DNA of 64,000 bases from an uncultured Collinsella sp. (lineage in GTDB: Bacteria > Actinomycetota > Coriobacteriia > Coriobacteriales > Coriobacteriaceae). Positions 15,568 through 26,000 of the stretch are shown here, piece by piece; the stretch's first letter is position 1, and every line of letters starts with the position of its first letter. A program made the translations under genes and the position numbers. The stretch is from the NCBI GenBank assembly GCA_958405565.1, contig CATYEN010000001.1, positions 1 to 64,000 of the forward strand. Direction: 5' to 3'. The notes beneath the pieces were generated by a model. The model was not told the origin of the DNA, ran no database searches, and saw only the letters and a list, made by a program, of their open reading frames with translations.

Positions 15568-17994
15568 ATGAATAAGATCTTCGACAACAAGCAGGAGTTT
15601 ACCGAGCTCTATCGCGATGCCGTCATGAGCATCAGCGGCAAGAGCGTCGAGGCCGCCAGCGACCTCGACCGCTTTAACGCCCTGGCCAAGCTCGTGGCCG
15701 AGAAGGCCCGCACCGTTGCCACCGCCAGTGACGCCCGCGTCACCGGCGAGGGCAAGAAGCGCGTGTACTACTTCTCAATCGAGTTTTTGATCGGCCGACT
15801 GCTCGACAACTACCTGCTCAACTTTGGCGTGCGCGACATGGTTGCCGAGGCACTCGACGATATGGGCTTCGATCTGTCCGTCATCGAGAACCAGGAGCCC
15901 GATCCGGCTCTGGGTAACGGTGGCCTGGGCCGTCTGGCCGCGTGCTTCCTGGATTCCATGGCAGCCGAGGGCATTGCCGGCTACGGCAACGGCATGCGCT
16001 ACCGCTACGGCCTGTTTAAGCAGGAGATCGTCAACGGTAGCCAGGTCGAGGCCACCGACGAGTGGCTCACCCACGGCTATCCCTGGGAGGTCCGTCGTCA
16101 GGACAAGGCCGTGACCATCAAGTTTGGTGGCCATGTTGAGGGCTTTGAGGAGGACGGCCGCACGTTCTACCGCACGGTGGACACGCAGGATATCCTGGCC
16201 GTTCCCTACGACATCCCCGTCGTTGGCTATGCCGGCGAGACCGTCAACAAGCTGCGCGTCTGGGCCGCCGAGCCGGTCGAGGAGCACTTCGATCTGGAGG
16301 CCTTTAACCGCGGCGACTACGCCCTGGCCGACGCCGAGCGCGCCGAGGCCGAGGCCATCAGCGCCATCCTCTACCCCAACGACGCCGGCGAGCACGGCCG
16401 TCTGCTGCGACTGAAGCAGGAGTACCTGTTTGTCTCGGCCGGCATCTACAGCCTGCTCGACACCTTTGAGAAGGAGCACGGCGAGAACTGGGAGCTGCTG
16501 CCGCAGTTTGTTGCCATCCACACCAACGACACGCACCCCGCCATGTGCGGCCCCGAGCTCATGCGCATCCTCATCGACGAGAAGAAGCTCGAGTGGGACG
16601 ACGCTTGGAACATCGTGACGCAGGTCGTAAGCTACACCAACCACACCATCCTGCCCGAGGCTCTGGAGAAGTGGCCCATCGGCACGTTCTCCAAGCTCCT
16701 CCCCCGCGTGTACCAGATCATCGACGAGATCAGCCGTCGTTGGCACGAGTCGTTCGACACCACGCAGGAGGGCTGGCAGGAGCGTCTGCGCCAGACCGCC
16801 ATTCTGTGGGACGGCGAGATCCGCATGGCCAACCTGTCCGTGATCTGCAGCCACAGCGTCAACGGCGTGGCCAAGATCCACTCCGATATCATCAAGAACA
16901 TCGTGCTCAAGGACTTCTATGCCCTGACGCCCGAGAAGTTCAACAACAAGACCAACGGCATCTCGCACCGTCGCTTCTTTGCCGAGGCCAACCCCACCTA
17001 CGCCAAGCTCGTGACCGAGGCCATTGGCGACGGCTGGCTCAAGGACGCCTTTGAGCTGGAGAAACTCAAGGAGTTCCAGAACGACTGCGAGTTCCTGAAG
17101 GCCGTGGGTGCCTCCAAGCGCGCCAACAAGGAGCGTCTGGCCGCCTACGTTAAGGCCGAGACCGGTCTGGTCATCGACCCCAACACCGTCTTTGATGTTC
17201 AGGTGAAGCGCTTCCACGCCTACAAGCGTCAGCTTATGAACATCATGAAGGTGATGGACATCTACAACCGTCGCATCGCCGACCCCAACTTCCACGTGAC
17301 GCCGACGACCTTCATCTTTAGTGGCAAGGCGGCCTCGAGCTACACCTTCGCCAAGGAGACCATCCGCCTCATCAACTCCGTCGCCGAGGTCGTCAACAAC
17401 GACCCGCGTGTCAACGAGGTCATGAAGGTCTGCTTTATCCCCAACTTCCGCGTGAGCAACGCCCAGCTCATCTACCCTGCCGCCGAGATCTCGGAGCAGA
17501 TTTCCACGGCCGGCAAGGAGGCCTCGGGCACGTCCAACATGAAGCTCATGATGAACGGCGCCATTACGCTGGGCACCCTCGACGGCGCCAACATCGAGAT
17601 CGCCGATCTTGCCGGCCGCGAGAACGAGGCCATCTTTGGCCTGACCGCTCCCGAGGTCGAGCAGCTCTGGGCATCCAACGGCTACTTTGCGTGGGATACC
17701 CTCAACGGCGATCGCGAGCGTCTGGGCCGCGTGATGGACGAGCTCAAGGACAACACCTTTGCGGGTCTTTCGGGCAACTTCGAGAGCATCTACAACGAGC
17801 TCATGAACAACAACGACCCCGACCTGGTCATGGCAGACTTCCGCAGCTACGTGGATGCGTGGGAGAAGCTTACCGGCAGCTATGGCGACCGCGAGACCTG
17901 GAACCGCAAGGCGCTGCTCAACACCGCATCGAGCGGCTGGTTCTCGAGCGACCGCACCATTCGCGAGTACCGCGACGAGATCTGGCACGCATAG
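15568..17994 (+). CDS. glgP: Glycogen/maltodextrin phosphorylase
   Basis: This 808-residue GT35 enzyme releases glucose-1-phosphate from glycogen chain ends using phosphate and PLP. Family landmarks are YFSIEFLIGRLL near residue 70, ALGNGGLGRLAACFLDS, IHTNDTHPA and the PLP-binding segment GTSNMKLMMNGA with Lys659, then TLDGANIEI. The length is normal, and there is no Lys/Ala tail, unlike GlgB and GlgA. It lies 92 bases after glgB, behind a strong GGGGGAAAGGA site. It provides the breakdown arm of the same locus. Confidence 0.95.
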   Translation: MNKIFDNKQEFTELYRDAVMSISGKSVEAASDLDRFNALAKLVAEKARTVATASDARVTGEGKKRVYYFSIEFLIGRLLDNYLLNFGVRDMVAEALDDMGFDLSVIENQEPDPALGNGGLGRLAACFLDSMAAEGIAGYGNGMRYRYGLFKQEIVNGSQVEATDEWLTHGYPWEVRRQDKAVTIKFGGHVEGFEEDGRTFYRTVDTQDILAVPYDIPVVGYAGETVNKLRVWAAEPVEEHFDLEAFNRGDYALADAERAEAEAISAILYPNDAGEHGRLLRLKQEYLFVSAGIYSLLDTFEKEHGENWELLPQFVAIHTNDTHPAMCGPELMRILIDEKKLEWDDAWNIVTQVVSYTNHTILPEALEKWPIGTFSKLLPRVYQIIDEISRRWHESFDTTQEGWQERLRQTAILWDGEIRMANLSVICSHSVNGVAKIHSDIIKNIVLKDFYALTPEKFNNKTNGISHRRFFAEANPTYAKLVTEAIGDGWLKDAFELEKLKEFQNDCEFLKAVGASKRANKERLAAYVKAETGLVIDPNTVFDVQVKRFHAYKRQLMNIMKVMDIYNRRIADPNFHVTPTTFIFSGKAASSYTFAKETIRLINSVAEVVNNDPRVNEVMKVCFIPNFRVSNAQLIYPAAEISEQISTAGKEASGTSNMKLMMNGAITLGTLDGANIEIADLAGRENEAIFGLTAPEVEQLWASNGYFAWDTLNGDRERLGRVMDELKDNTFAGLSGNFESIYNELMNNNDPDLVMADFRSYVDAWEKLTGSYGDRETWNRKALLNTASSGWFSSDRTIREYRDEIWHA

Positions 17995-18030
17995 GCGCGA
18001 CGGGCTCCCTTTGCCAGCACGGCATTACCC

Positions 18031-18059
18031 GGTGGGCGCGAATAGGCTCCGTGCCCACC
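18031..18059 (+). other. Hairpin between glgP and glgC
   Basis: GGTGGGC (18031-18037) pairs with GCCCACC (18053-18059). No T-run follows, so full termination is unlikely; it could tune expression or mRNA stability between the two genes. Confidence 0.4.
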
Positions 18060-18100
18060 GCTAATGAATTAAGGAACATCGATGACAGAAGGAGAAATCG

Positions 18101-19249
18101 ATGAGTAAGAAAGAATGCATCGCGATGCTCCTCGCAGGAGGACAGGGCAGCCGATTGGGGGCACTCACCCAAAAAATCGCTAAGCCGGCGGTTAGCTTTG
18201 GTGGCAAGTTCCGCATTATCGACTTTTCGCTGTCCAACTGCTCCAACTCGGGCATCGACACGGTGGGCGTTCTGACGCAATATCGTCCCTACCTGCTGCA
18301 TGCCTACGTGGGCTCCGGCGAGGCTTGGGATCTGGACAGCCGTGACGGCGGCGTGTCGATCCTGCCGCCGTACGAGACGCAGACCGGCGGCGCCTGGTAT
18401 GCGGGCACGGCCGACGCTATTACGCAGAACCTCGACTACATCAAGGCCAACGATCCCAAATACGTCCTGATTCTTTCAGGCGACCACCTGTATCGCATGG
18501 ATTATCGCAAGATGCTCAAGACGCACATTGAGAACAACGCCGATCTTACGGTGAGCGTTATGCCCGTGCCGTGGGAGGAAGCCAGCCGCTTTGGCATCCT
18601 GACCACCGACCCCGAGGACGGCCGTATCACCAAGTTCACCGAGAAGCCCGAGAAGCCCGATTCGAACCTCGCGTCCATGGGCATCTACATCTTCTCGGCC
18701 GACGTGCTGATCGAGGCCCTCGAGGAGGACGCTCTGGACCAGCGCTCGAGCCACGACTTTGGTAAGGACATCATCCCCAAGCTGCTCGGCGAGGACAAGC
18801 GCCTGTACAGCTACGAGTTCCACGGCTTCTGGAAGGACGTCGGCACCATCGCCAGCTTCCACGAGACCTCGATGGACCTGCTGGGCAACAACCCCGAGTT
18901 CGACCTCTTTGACAAGAACTTCCCCATCATGTCCAACATCACCACGCGTCCGCCGCACTACATTGGACCGGACGGCCGCCTGGACGACTGCCTGGTCTCC
19001 AACGGCTGCAAGATCTACGGCACCGCTCGCCACTCGATCCTTTCGACCGATGTCATCATCGAGGAGCGCGCCGTGGTCGAGGACTCCGTGCTGCTGCCGG
19101 GTGCGCACGTTAAGAGCGGTGCGCACATCTGCCGCGCAATTTTGGGCGAGAACTCCACGGTCGAAGAGGGCGTGAAGCTCGGCTCTGTCGATACCACCAA
19201 GGATACGGCCGTCGTTGGAAATGACGTCGTTATCGGGAAGGGGGAATGA
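18101..19249 (+). CDS. glgC: Glucose-1-phosphate adenylyltransferase, catalytic subunit
   Basis: GlgC makes ADP-glucose from ATP and glucose-1-phosphate, the committed step of glycogen synthesis. The 382-residue protein has [14 protein letters not shown] at the N-terminus, GTADAITQN, the sugar-binding [30 protein letters not shown] and FWKDVGT. A C-terminal left-handed beta-helix ([19 protein letters not shown] repeats) follows. ATG 18101 has AGAAGGAG upstream. glgD begins 4 bases after the stop, so the two are probably a heteromeric GlgC-GlgD pair as in Bacillus. Confidence 0.95.
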   Translation: MSKKECIAMLLAGGQGSRLGALTQKIAKPAVSFGGKFRIIDFSLSNCSNSGIDTVGVLTQYRPYLLHAYVGSGEAWDLDSRDGGVSILPPYETQTGGAWYAGTADAITQNLDYIKANDPKYVLILSGDHLYRMDYRKMLKTHIENNADLTVSVMPVPWEEASRFGILTTDPEDGRITKFTEKPEKPDSNLASMGIYIFSADVLIEALEEDALDQRSSHDFGKDIIPKLLGEDKRLYSYEFHGFWKDVGTIASFHETSMDLLGNNPEFDLFDKNFPIMSNITTRPPHYIGPDGRLDDCLVSNGCKIYGTARHSILSTDVIIEERAVVEDSVLLPGAHVKSGAHICRAILGENSTVEEGVKLGSVDTTKDTAVVGNDVVIGKGE

Positions 19250-19253
19250 TCCG

Positions 19254-20381
19254 ATGATCAATCGCAAGGCCATCGGTTACATCACCGCTAACTACTCTTC
19301 GACCTACGGCAGCGTGCTGCTCAAGGACCGCCCCATCGCGTCCGTCCCGTTTTTAGGCCGCTACCGCCTGATCGACTTTCCGCTGTCCAACATGATGAAT
19401 GCCGGCATCAAGACCGTCGGCGTCGTCATGCCGGGCAACTACCGCTCGCTGATCGACCACGTAGGCTCGGGCAAGGACTGGGGCCTGGACCGCAAGAAGG
19501 GCGGCCTGTTCATGGTGCCCGGCAACGCGTATGGCACCACCAAGGGCGGCATGCGCTTCTTGCTGCGCGACATCATCTCCAACAAGACGCTGTTCCAGCG
19601 CTCGGAGAAGCCCTATGTCGTGATGATGGGCACCAACATCATCTTTAACATGGACCTCAACACCATCATCGAGGCGCACGAGAACTCCGGTGCCCAGATG
19701 ACCGTGGTGTACTGCAAGGCCACGCGCAACGTTGATGACGAGACCAAGCTCGAGATTAACGAGAACGGCCGTCTGACGGGCGTGAGCGCCGGTGTCGTGT
19801 ACGGCGACAACGCGTCCATGGACTGCTGCATCGTCAACCGCGAGACGCTGCTCGAGATCATCGATCACTACCAGGCTGCCGACTATCTTGACCTGCTAGA
19901 GGCGCTCCAGGGCGACTTTGGCAACATCGACGTGTGCAGCTACGAGTACAAGGGCGAGGTCGTGGGCGTGTTTAGCGAGAAGTCGCTGTATCGCCGCAGC
20001 ATGGACCTGCTCGACCAGACCGTAGCCGACCAGCTTTTCGACCCCGAGCGCCCGATCCTGACCAAGGCCCACGACGTGCCGCCTTCGCGCTATGCGACCG
20101 GCAGCCACGCGTGCAACTCGATCATCTCGGCCGGCTGCATCATCAAGGGCACCGTGCGCAACTCGATCCTGTCGCGCGGCGTTGTGGTTGAGGAAGGTGC
20201 CTCGGTGACCAACTCGATCATCAACCAGAGCTGCATCATCAAGAGCGGCGCCCGCGTCGAGAACGCCATCCTGGACAAGAACAACGTGGTGCCCACCAAC
20301 ACCGAGCTTCGCGGCACGCCCGAGAACATCCTGGTGCTGGGCAAGGCTCCGTTAACTTCCGATACCACCATCGCTCGTTAA
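19254..20381 (+). CDS. glgD: Glucose-1-phosphate adenylyltransferase regulatory-type subunit GlgD
   Basis: This 375-residue GlgC homologue begins MINRKAIGYITANYSSTYGS and lacks the intact GGQGSRL loop, as expected for GlgD. It keeps the fold (FLGRYRLIDFPLSNMMNAGI, then YVVMMGTNIIFNMD) and a beta-helix C-terminus (NSILSRGVVVEEGASVTNSI). GlgD has little activity alone but raises GlgC activity in the complex. ATG 19254 follows AAGGGGG, which lies inside the last codons of glgC, so translation is probably coupled. Confidence 0.92.
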   Translation: MINRKAIGYITANYSSTYGSVLLKDRPIASVPFLGRYRLIDFPLSNMMNAGIKTVGVVMPGNYRSLIDHVGSGKDWGLDRKKGGLFMVPGNAYGTTKGGMRFLLRDIISNKTLFQRSEKPYVVMMGTNIIFNMDLNTIIEAHENSGAQMTVVYCKATRNVDDETKLEINENGRLTGVSAGVVYGDNASMDCCIVNRETLLEIIDHYQAADYLDLLEALQGDFGNIDVCSYEYKGEVVGVFSEKSLYRRSMDLLDQTVADQLFDPERPILTKAHDVPPSRYATGSHACNSIISAGCIIKGTVRNSILSRGVVVEEGASVTNSIINQSCIIKSGARVENAILDKNNVVPTNTELRGTPENILVLGKAPLTSDTTIAR

Positions 20382-20413
20382 CATTGGCGTCGCATAATCG
20401 CACGTAAACGTAA

Positions 20414-20447
20414 GAATAGCCGCCCGGTTAGCGCCTGGCGGCTATTC
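20414..20447 (+). other. Hairpin between glgD and glgA
   Basis: GAATAGCCGCC (20414-20424) pairs perfectly with GGCGGCTATTC (20437-20447). No T-run follows; a partial terminator or processing site ahead of glgA is possible. Confidence 0.5.
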
Positions 20448-20471
20448 TCGAATTGCAACATGGGAGACAAT

Positions 20472-22814
20472 ATGGCAGAAACCAGCAAAAAGATGCAGAT
20501 CGTGTTTGCCTCGGCCGAGTGCGCACCGTTTGTTAAGACCGGTGGCCTGGGCGATGTGGCGGGCTCGCTGCCCTCAGCGCTTGTGCGTGCCGGCGCCGAA
20601 GTCATCGTGATGGTGCCCAAGTACGCCACCATCAAGGACGAGTACAAGGCGCAGATGGAGCACTTTGCCGACTTTTACGTGAGTCTGGGCTGGCGCAACG
20701 AGTACTGCGGGCTGGAGAAGCTCGAGCACGACGGCGTCACCTATATGTTCATCGACAACGAACGCTACTTTGCGCGCGACTATCCATACGGCTTCTTTGA
20801 CGACGGCGAGCGCTTCGCGTTCTTCTCCAAGGCCATCACCGAGAGCTTGCAGCACCTGCCGGCCGGCTTTGAGTGCGACATCCTGCACTGCAACGACTGG
20901 CAGACGGCACTGGCGCCCGTGTTCCTGCGCGAGTTCTACCAGGGCCTGCCGCTGTACGACCGCGTCAAGACCGTGTTCTCGATCCACAACGTGGCGTTCC
21001 AGGGCCAGTTTAGCGACACCGTGATGGAGGACATCCTGGGTGTGGCGCACATCCCGGCGGCCGCCTCGCAGCTGCGTTGCGACGCCTGCAGCGTCAACTA
21101 CATGCTGGGCGCGCTGCGCTATGCCGACGCCATCACCACGGTAAGCCCGACCTATGCCGGCGAGATCCAGACGCCCGAGTTTGGCGAGGGCCTGGACGGC
21201 GTGCTGCGCGAGCGCTCCTACGCGCTACAGGGCATCTTGAACGGCATTGACGTGGCGGGCTTTGACCCGGCGACCGACAAGCGCATTGCCGCCAACTACA
21301 CGGTTGAAGACCGTTCCGGCAAGGCCGTGTGCAAGGCCAAGCTGCAGGAAGAGCTGGGGCTCGAGGTGCGCGACGACCGTCCGCTCATGGTCATGGTCAC
21401 GCGCCTGACGCGCCAGAAGGGCATGGACCTGGTCATGTACGCGCTCGACCGCATTCTGGCCGGCGGCGTGCAGGTGGCGGTGCTGGGCACCGGCGACCGC
21501 GACTACGAGGACGGCCTGCGCTATTTCCAGGACAAGTACCCCGGCACCATGGCCGCACGCATCGAGTTCGATCCTGCGCTGTCGCAGCGCATGTATGCCG
21601 CTGCCGACATGTTCCTGATGCCTTCGAAGTTTGAGCCCTGCGGCCTGTCGCAGATCATCGCCATGCGCTACGGCACCCTGCCCATCGTGCGCGAGACCGG
21701 TGGTCTGAAGGACACCGTGATCCCGTATAACGAGTTTACCGGCGAGGGCACGGGCTTCTCGTTTAGTAACTTTAACGGCGACGAGATGGGCGATGCGGTT
21801 TTCCGCGCGGCGCGTCTGTTCTGGGATAACCGTGAGGCGTGGGATCAGCTGGTCACGCAGGCCATGAGCCAGGACTTTAGCTGGACACGCTCGGCCGATA
21901 AGTATCTGGACCTGTACTTCTTTATGCACCCGGAGATTGAGAGGCCGGCGGCTGTTGTCGACGAGCCCGAGGCTGTTGCTGAGCCGGTGGCCGCTGAGGA
22001 GCCCAAGGCCGAGGAGAAGCCGGTTGAGGCTGAGCCCGCAAAGGCCGAGCCTGAGGTGAAGGCTGAGGTTGCTCCTGAGGCAGAGGCCGAGGTCAAGCTC
22101 GCTGCAAAGCCCGCAGCTAAGAAGACCACGGCCCGTAAGACGACCGCCAAGAAGGCTACGACGACCAAGGCTGCCGCGACTAAAACGGCGGCTGCCAAGG
22201 GAACGACCACGCGCAAGCGCACGACCGCCGCTGCCAAGAAGGCCGCCGAGGCCGTGGCTGCTCCCGAGGTAAAGGCCGAGGTCGCTGAGGCCAAGCCGGC
22301 CGCCAAGGCTCCGGCAAAGACCGCTGCCAAGAAGACGACCACAACCGCCAAGAAGGCAACAGCTGCCAAGAAGACCACGGCAACGAAGTCGACGGCCGCC
22401 AAGGCTACTGCGGCCAAGGCCGCTCCGAAGGCTGCCGCAAAGCCCGCCGTCAAGGTCGAGGAGGCAGCCGCCGAGCCCAAGGCCGAGGCAGCTGTCGAGG
22501 CCAAGCCGACCGCCAAGACCACCACGCGCAAGCGCGCAACGACGACGGCCAAAAAGACCACGGCCAAGGCTGCCGCTTCCAAGGCAGAGGCTAAGGCCGC
22601 CGCTGTCAAAGAGGAGCCCAAGCCCGCAGTAAAGGCCAAGCCGGCACCGAAGCCCGATGAGGTCAAGACCGCTCCGAAGGCTACGGCAAAGGCCGAGCCT
22701 AAGGCCGAGCCCGCCAAGAAGGCCCCGGACTCCCCCGCCGCTTCGACCGAGGAAAAGGCTCCGACCAAGAAGACCTCCGTCCGCAAGGCAACGGCCACCC
22801 GCAAGCGCCGCTAG
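20472..22814 (+). CDS. glgA: Glycogen synthase with a long histone-H1-like C-terminal extension
   Basis: GlgA (GT5) elongates glycogen from ADP-glucose. The first 488 residues are a complete enzyme: SAECAPFVKTGGLGDVAGSL, CDILHCNDWQTAL, FSIHNVAFQG, VTRLTRQKGMDL and SKFEPCGLSQIIAMRYGT, with the paired glutamates of the GT-B site. Residues from about 489 to 780 are an extension of Ala, Lys, Thr, Pro and Glu. It begins with an acidic part (EPEAVAEPVAAEEPKAEE) and continues with AAKKTTARKTTAKKA-type repeats, ending ATRKRR. GlgA normally stops near 480 residues. The ATG at 20472 has GGGAGA upstream. The tail stays in frame without stops over 870 bases, which argues that it is translated. Confidence 0.93.
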   Translation: MAETSKKMQIVFASAECAPFVKTGGLGDVAGSLPSALVRAGAEVIVMVPKYATIKDEYKAQMEHFADFYVSLGWRNEYCGLEKLEHDGVTYMFIDNERYFARDYPYGFFDDGERFAFFSKAITESLQHLPAGFECDILHCNDWQTALAPVFLREFYQGLPLYDRVKTVFSIHNVAFQGQFSDTVMEDILGVAHIPAAASQLRCDACSVNYMLGALRYADAITTVSPTYAGEIQTPEFGEGLDGVLRERSYALQGILNGIDVAGFDPATDKRIAANYTVEDRSGKAVCKAKLQEELGLEVRDDRPLMVMVTRLTRQKGMDLVMYALDRILAGGVQVAVLGTGDRDYEDGLRYFQDKYPGTMAARIEFDPALSQRMYAAADMFLMPSKFEPCGLSQIIAMRYGTLPIVRETGGLKDTVIPYNEFTGEGTGFSFSNFNGDEMGDAVFRAARLFWDNREAWDQLVTQAMSQDFSWTRSADKYLDLYFFMHPEIERPAAVVDEPEAVAEPVAAEEPKAEEKPVEAEPAKAEPEVKAEVAPEAEAEVKLAAKPAAKKTTARKTTAKKATTTKAAATKTAAAKGTTTRKRTTAAAKKAAEAVAAPEVKAEVAEAKPAAKAPAKTAAKKTTTTAKKATAAKKTTATKSTAAKATAAKAAPKAAAKPAVKVEEAAAEPKAEAAVEAKPTAKTTTRKRATTTAKKTTAKAAASKAEAKAAAVKEEPKPAVKAKPAPKPDEVKTAPKATAKAEPKAEPAKKAPDSPAASTEEKAPTKKTSVRKATATRKRR

Positions 22815-22844
22815 TCCGGACGATCCACAATCTAATCCTCAATA

Positions 22845-22879
22845 AACAAGGGGTGTCGTTTAGTGCGACACCCCTTGTT
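22845..22879 (+). terminator. Terminator after glgA
   Basis: A perfect 14-base stem, AACAAGGGGTGTCG/CGACACCCCTTGTT, has a 7-base loop, 31 bases after glgA. The following sequence is only moderately T-rich, so termination may be partial. Confidence 0.75.
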
Positions 22880-22924
22880 CTATAGATGAGGTAAAACGAT
22901 TTTCTAGGACAACCGTTCGCCGAT

Positions 22925-22969
22925 GGTAAACGGATGTTGTTTATACAGCCTGTGTACAACAGATATACT
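22925..22969 (+). promoter_or_regulatory. Possible promoter with operator-like dyad for the GH13-GH77 gene
   Basis: TATACT (22964-22969) could be a -10 box with TTATAC (22941-22946) 17 bases upstream. GGTAAAC (22925) and GTTTATAC (22939-22946) form an imperfect dyad resembling the half-sites before glgB. The -35 match is poor, so this is tentative. Confidence 0.35.
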
Positions 22970-23030
22970 TACATCCTGTGCGTAAAGCCCATGGCCAGCA
23001 GGCCATGATTCTATTGAACTGGACCATACT

Positions 23031-26000
23031 ATGAGATTGATACACAACAGCCGCCTGCCGCAGTTTCGCACTCCGTTTGGCGCTGTGACCACTGGCACTT
23101 CCGTTTCGCTCTCGGTGATCTTGGAGGATGCCGACCCCAACCAGGCAACGCTCACCCTGCGCACCTGGGTCGATGAGATCGGCGAGTCTCGGTATCCCAT
23201 GACGCACGAAGGCGACGGCATATTTTCCGTAGAGCTTGAGTGTACCGAGCCCTGTCTTATCTGGTACAGCTTTATCTGCAATATCGAGGGCCAGCCCGAG
23301 GTTCGACTGGGCGCACCGCAGGGCCGCACCGGCGGCGAGGGCGTAACCTACGACTACGCCGAGGTACCGTCGTTCCAGATCACCGTCTATAAGCACCGCG
23401 ACAACCGCCCCACTTGGTACGAGCGCGGCATGGTCTACCAAATCTTCCCCGATCGCTATGCTCGCGACGAGCACTGGCGCGAGCGTACGCTGGCTCAGGT
23501 CGAAAAGCCGCGTAACGGAATCCAACGCCGCATGGTCGAGGACTGGAACGAGCCGCCCGTATACGAGCGCGCCGAGGATGGCTCCATCAAGACCTGGGAC
23601 TTCTACGGCGGCTCGCTCAAGGGCATCCAGGAAGACCTGCCCCGCATTGCCGAGCTGGGCTTTACGGCCATCTACCTCAACCCCATCTTTGAAGCCGCGA
23701 GCAACCACCGCTACGACACGGCCGACTACACCAAGATCGACCCGATCCTGGGCACCGAGCAGGACTTTACCGAGCTGTGCCAGGCAGCCGAGAAGCTCGG
23801 CATCTCCATCATCCTGGATGGCGTCTTCAACCACACGGGCGACGATTCGATCTACTTCAACCGCTACGGCAACTATCCCGGCGTCGGTGCGTGGCAGAGT
23901 GAGAACTCGCCGTGGCGCGATGCGTTTTACTTCCATGAGGACGGTTCGTATGACTGCTGGTGGGGCGTGGGCAACATGCCCGCCATCAATGAGAGCTCCG
24001 AGCTGGTACGCGAGCGGCTCCTGGGTAAGGACGGCGTGATCCGTAAATGGCTACGTGCCGGCGCTCATGGCTGGCGTCTGGACGTCGCTGACGAGCTTTC
24101 CGACGACTTCCTGGCCGAGATCAAGAAGGCCGTACTTGCCGAAAAGCCTGATGCACTGTTGCTCGGCGAAGTCTGGGAAGATGCCTCCAACAAGATCAGC
24201 TACGGCCATCTGCGTCGCTATCTGCAAGGCTCCGAGCTCGACTCGGCCATGGATTATCCCTTCCGCGACATGGTCATCGGCTTTTTGATGGGCTACAAGA
24301 ACGCCTACCAGGCAGCCGAGGATATCGAGACCCTGCGCGAGAACTATCCGCGTGAGGCCCTGTCCTGCGCGCTCAACCTACTGTCGAGCCACGATCGCCC
24401 GCGCATCATCTCGGTGCTCGGCGGCGGCCCCGACGAGTCACAGCTACCCGAGAGCGAGCGCAGCAAGTGGCGCCTGGACGAGAACTCGATGGGCCTGGCC
24501 AAGAGCCGTTTTTGGCTCGCGACGCTCATGCAGATGACGTTCCCCGGCGTGCCTTCGATTTACTATGGCGACGAGTACGGCCTTGAGGGCCTGACCGATC
24601 CGGGCAATCGCCGCACGCTGCCTTTGAAGGATGACCTGCACGACTTCGATACACTCGCCATCCTTAAAAACGCTTCTGCCGTGCGCCGCGCGCTACCGTT
24701 TATGATCGACGGTGAAATCAAGGCCTTCGCGCTCAACGACGAGGTACTCGCCTATACGCGCACCGGTAAAGACGGTGAGGCCGCGACGGTTATCATCAAC
24801 CGCAGCCTGCGAAATTCACACCGCGTGACGATTCCGGCGCTCGACGAATGTGCGAGCGATGTGATTAGCGGTCACGAGTGCGAGATTCACAATGGCACCG
24901 TCACGCTCGATCTGTATCCGCTGGGATCGTCGATCATCTATCACCACGCCGAGCAGCGTCTGCAAGAGCCGCTCGATCACGGCGCGGGTGTCGTTTGTCA
25001 CATCACCTCGGTGCCGACCGACGACGGAAAGCCCGGCACGATCGGCGCGCCCACGCGTCGCTTTATTGACCATCTGGCCGCCATGGGCATGCGCTACTGG
25101 CAGGTCCTGCCCGTCAACCCCACGGACTTCTTCCGCTCCCCCTATGCCGGGCCCTCGGCTTTTGCGGGCAATATCGACCTGCTGCCCGAAAGCCAAGAGG
25201 AGCTGGCGGCCGACTTTGAAACTTGGAAGGCCCGTGGCGGCGAGGATGCAGACCCTCTCTACACGGCGTTTAAACATCGGAATGCCGATTGGCTCGAGAA
25301 GTACTGCGTCTATATGGCCGTCAAAAAGTACTTTGAGGGCGAATCGCGCCACGATTGGCCGGCAGATGTTGCGCGCTACAACGAGCATCTGATCGACGAC
25401 AAGCGCTTCCACGACGAGGCCGAGCTTCAGGCGTACATGCAGTACCGCTTTGACCTGGCTTGGTGCGAGCTTATGAACTATGCGCACAAGAAGGGTATTG
25501 AAGTCATCGGCGATATCCCGATGTATGTCTCGGACGATTCGGCCGATGCGTGGAGCGAGCCCGAGAACTTCTGGCTGTCCGATACCGGCAAGGCGATTGA
25601 GATTTCCGGTGCGCCGCCCGACAACTTTGCGCCCGAGGGTCAGGTGTGGGGCAACCCGACGTTCCGCTGGGACCACATGAAGCAGAACGGCTATAGCTGG
25701 TGGATGGATCGCCTACGTCGTGCGTTCTCGCTCTACGACCGCGTGCGCCTGGATCACTTCCTGGGCTTCCACAGCTACTTTAGTATTCCCGCGGGCAAGG
25801 CTTGCGCCGAAGGTCGCTGGCTGGCGGGTCCAGGCAAGGATCTGTTCCAGACTGCCTATGACGAGCTGGGGCCGCTCAACTTTATCGCAGAGGACTTGGG
25901 CTACCTGACGCCCGGTGTTCGCGCCATGGCTTCGACCTGTGGTTTCCCCGGTATGGACGTGTTGGAGTTTAGCGACTACGACGTCCGTTGCGGCGTGCAT

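Noticed and set aside
21936..22811. The repetitive DNA of the glgA tail as a tandem repeat or CRISPR-like array
   Set aside because: The repetition is at codon level (Ala/Lys/Thr) without regular unit length or spacers; no CRISPR array is visible anywhere in the window.
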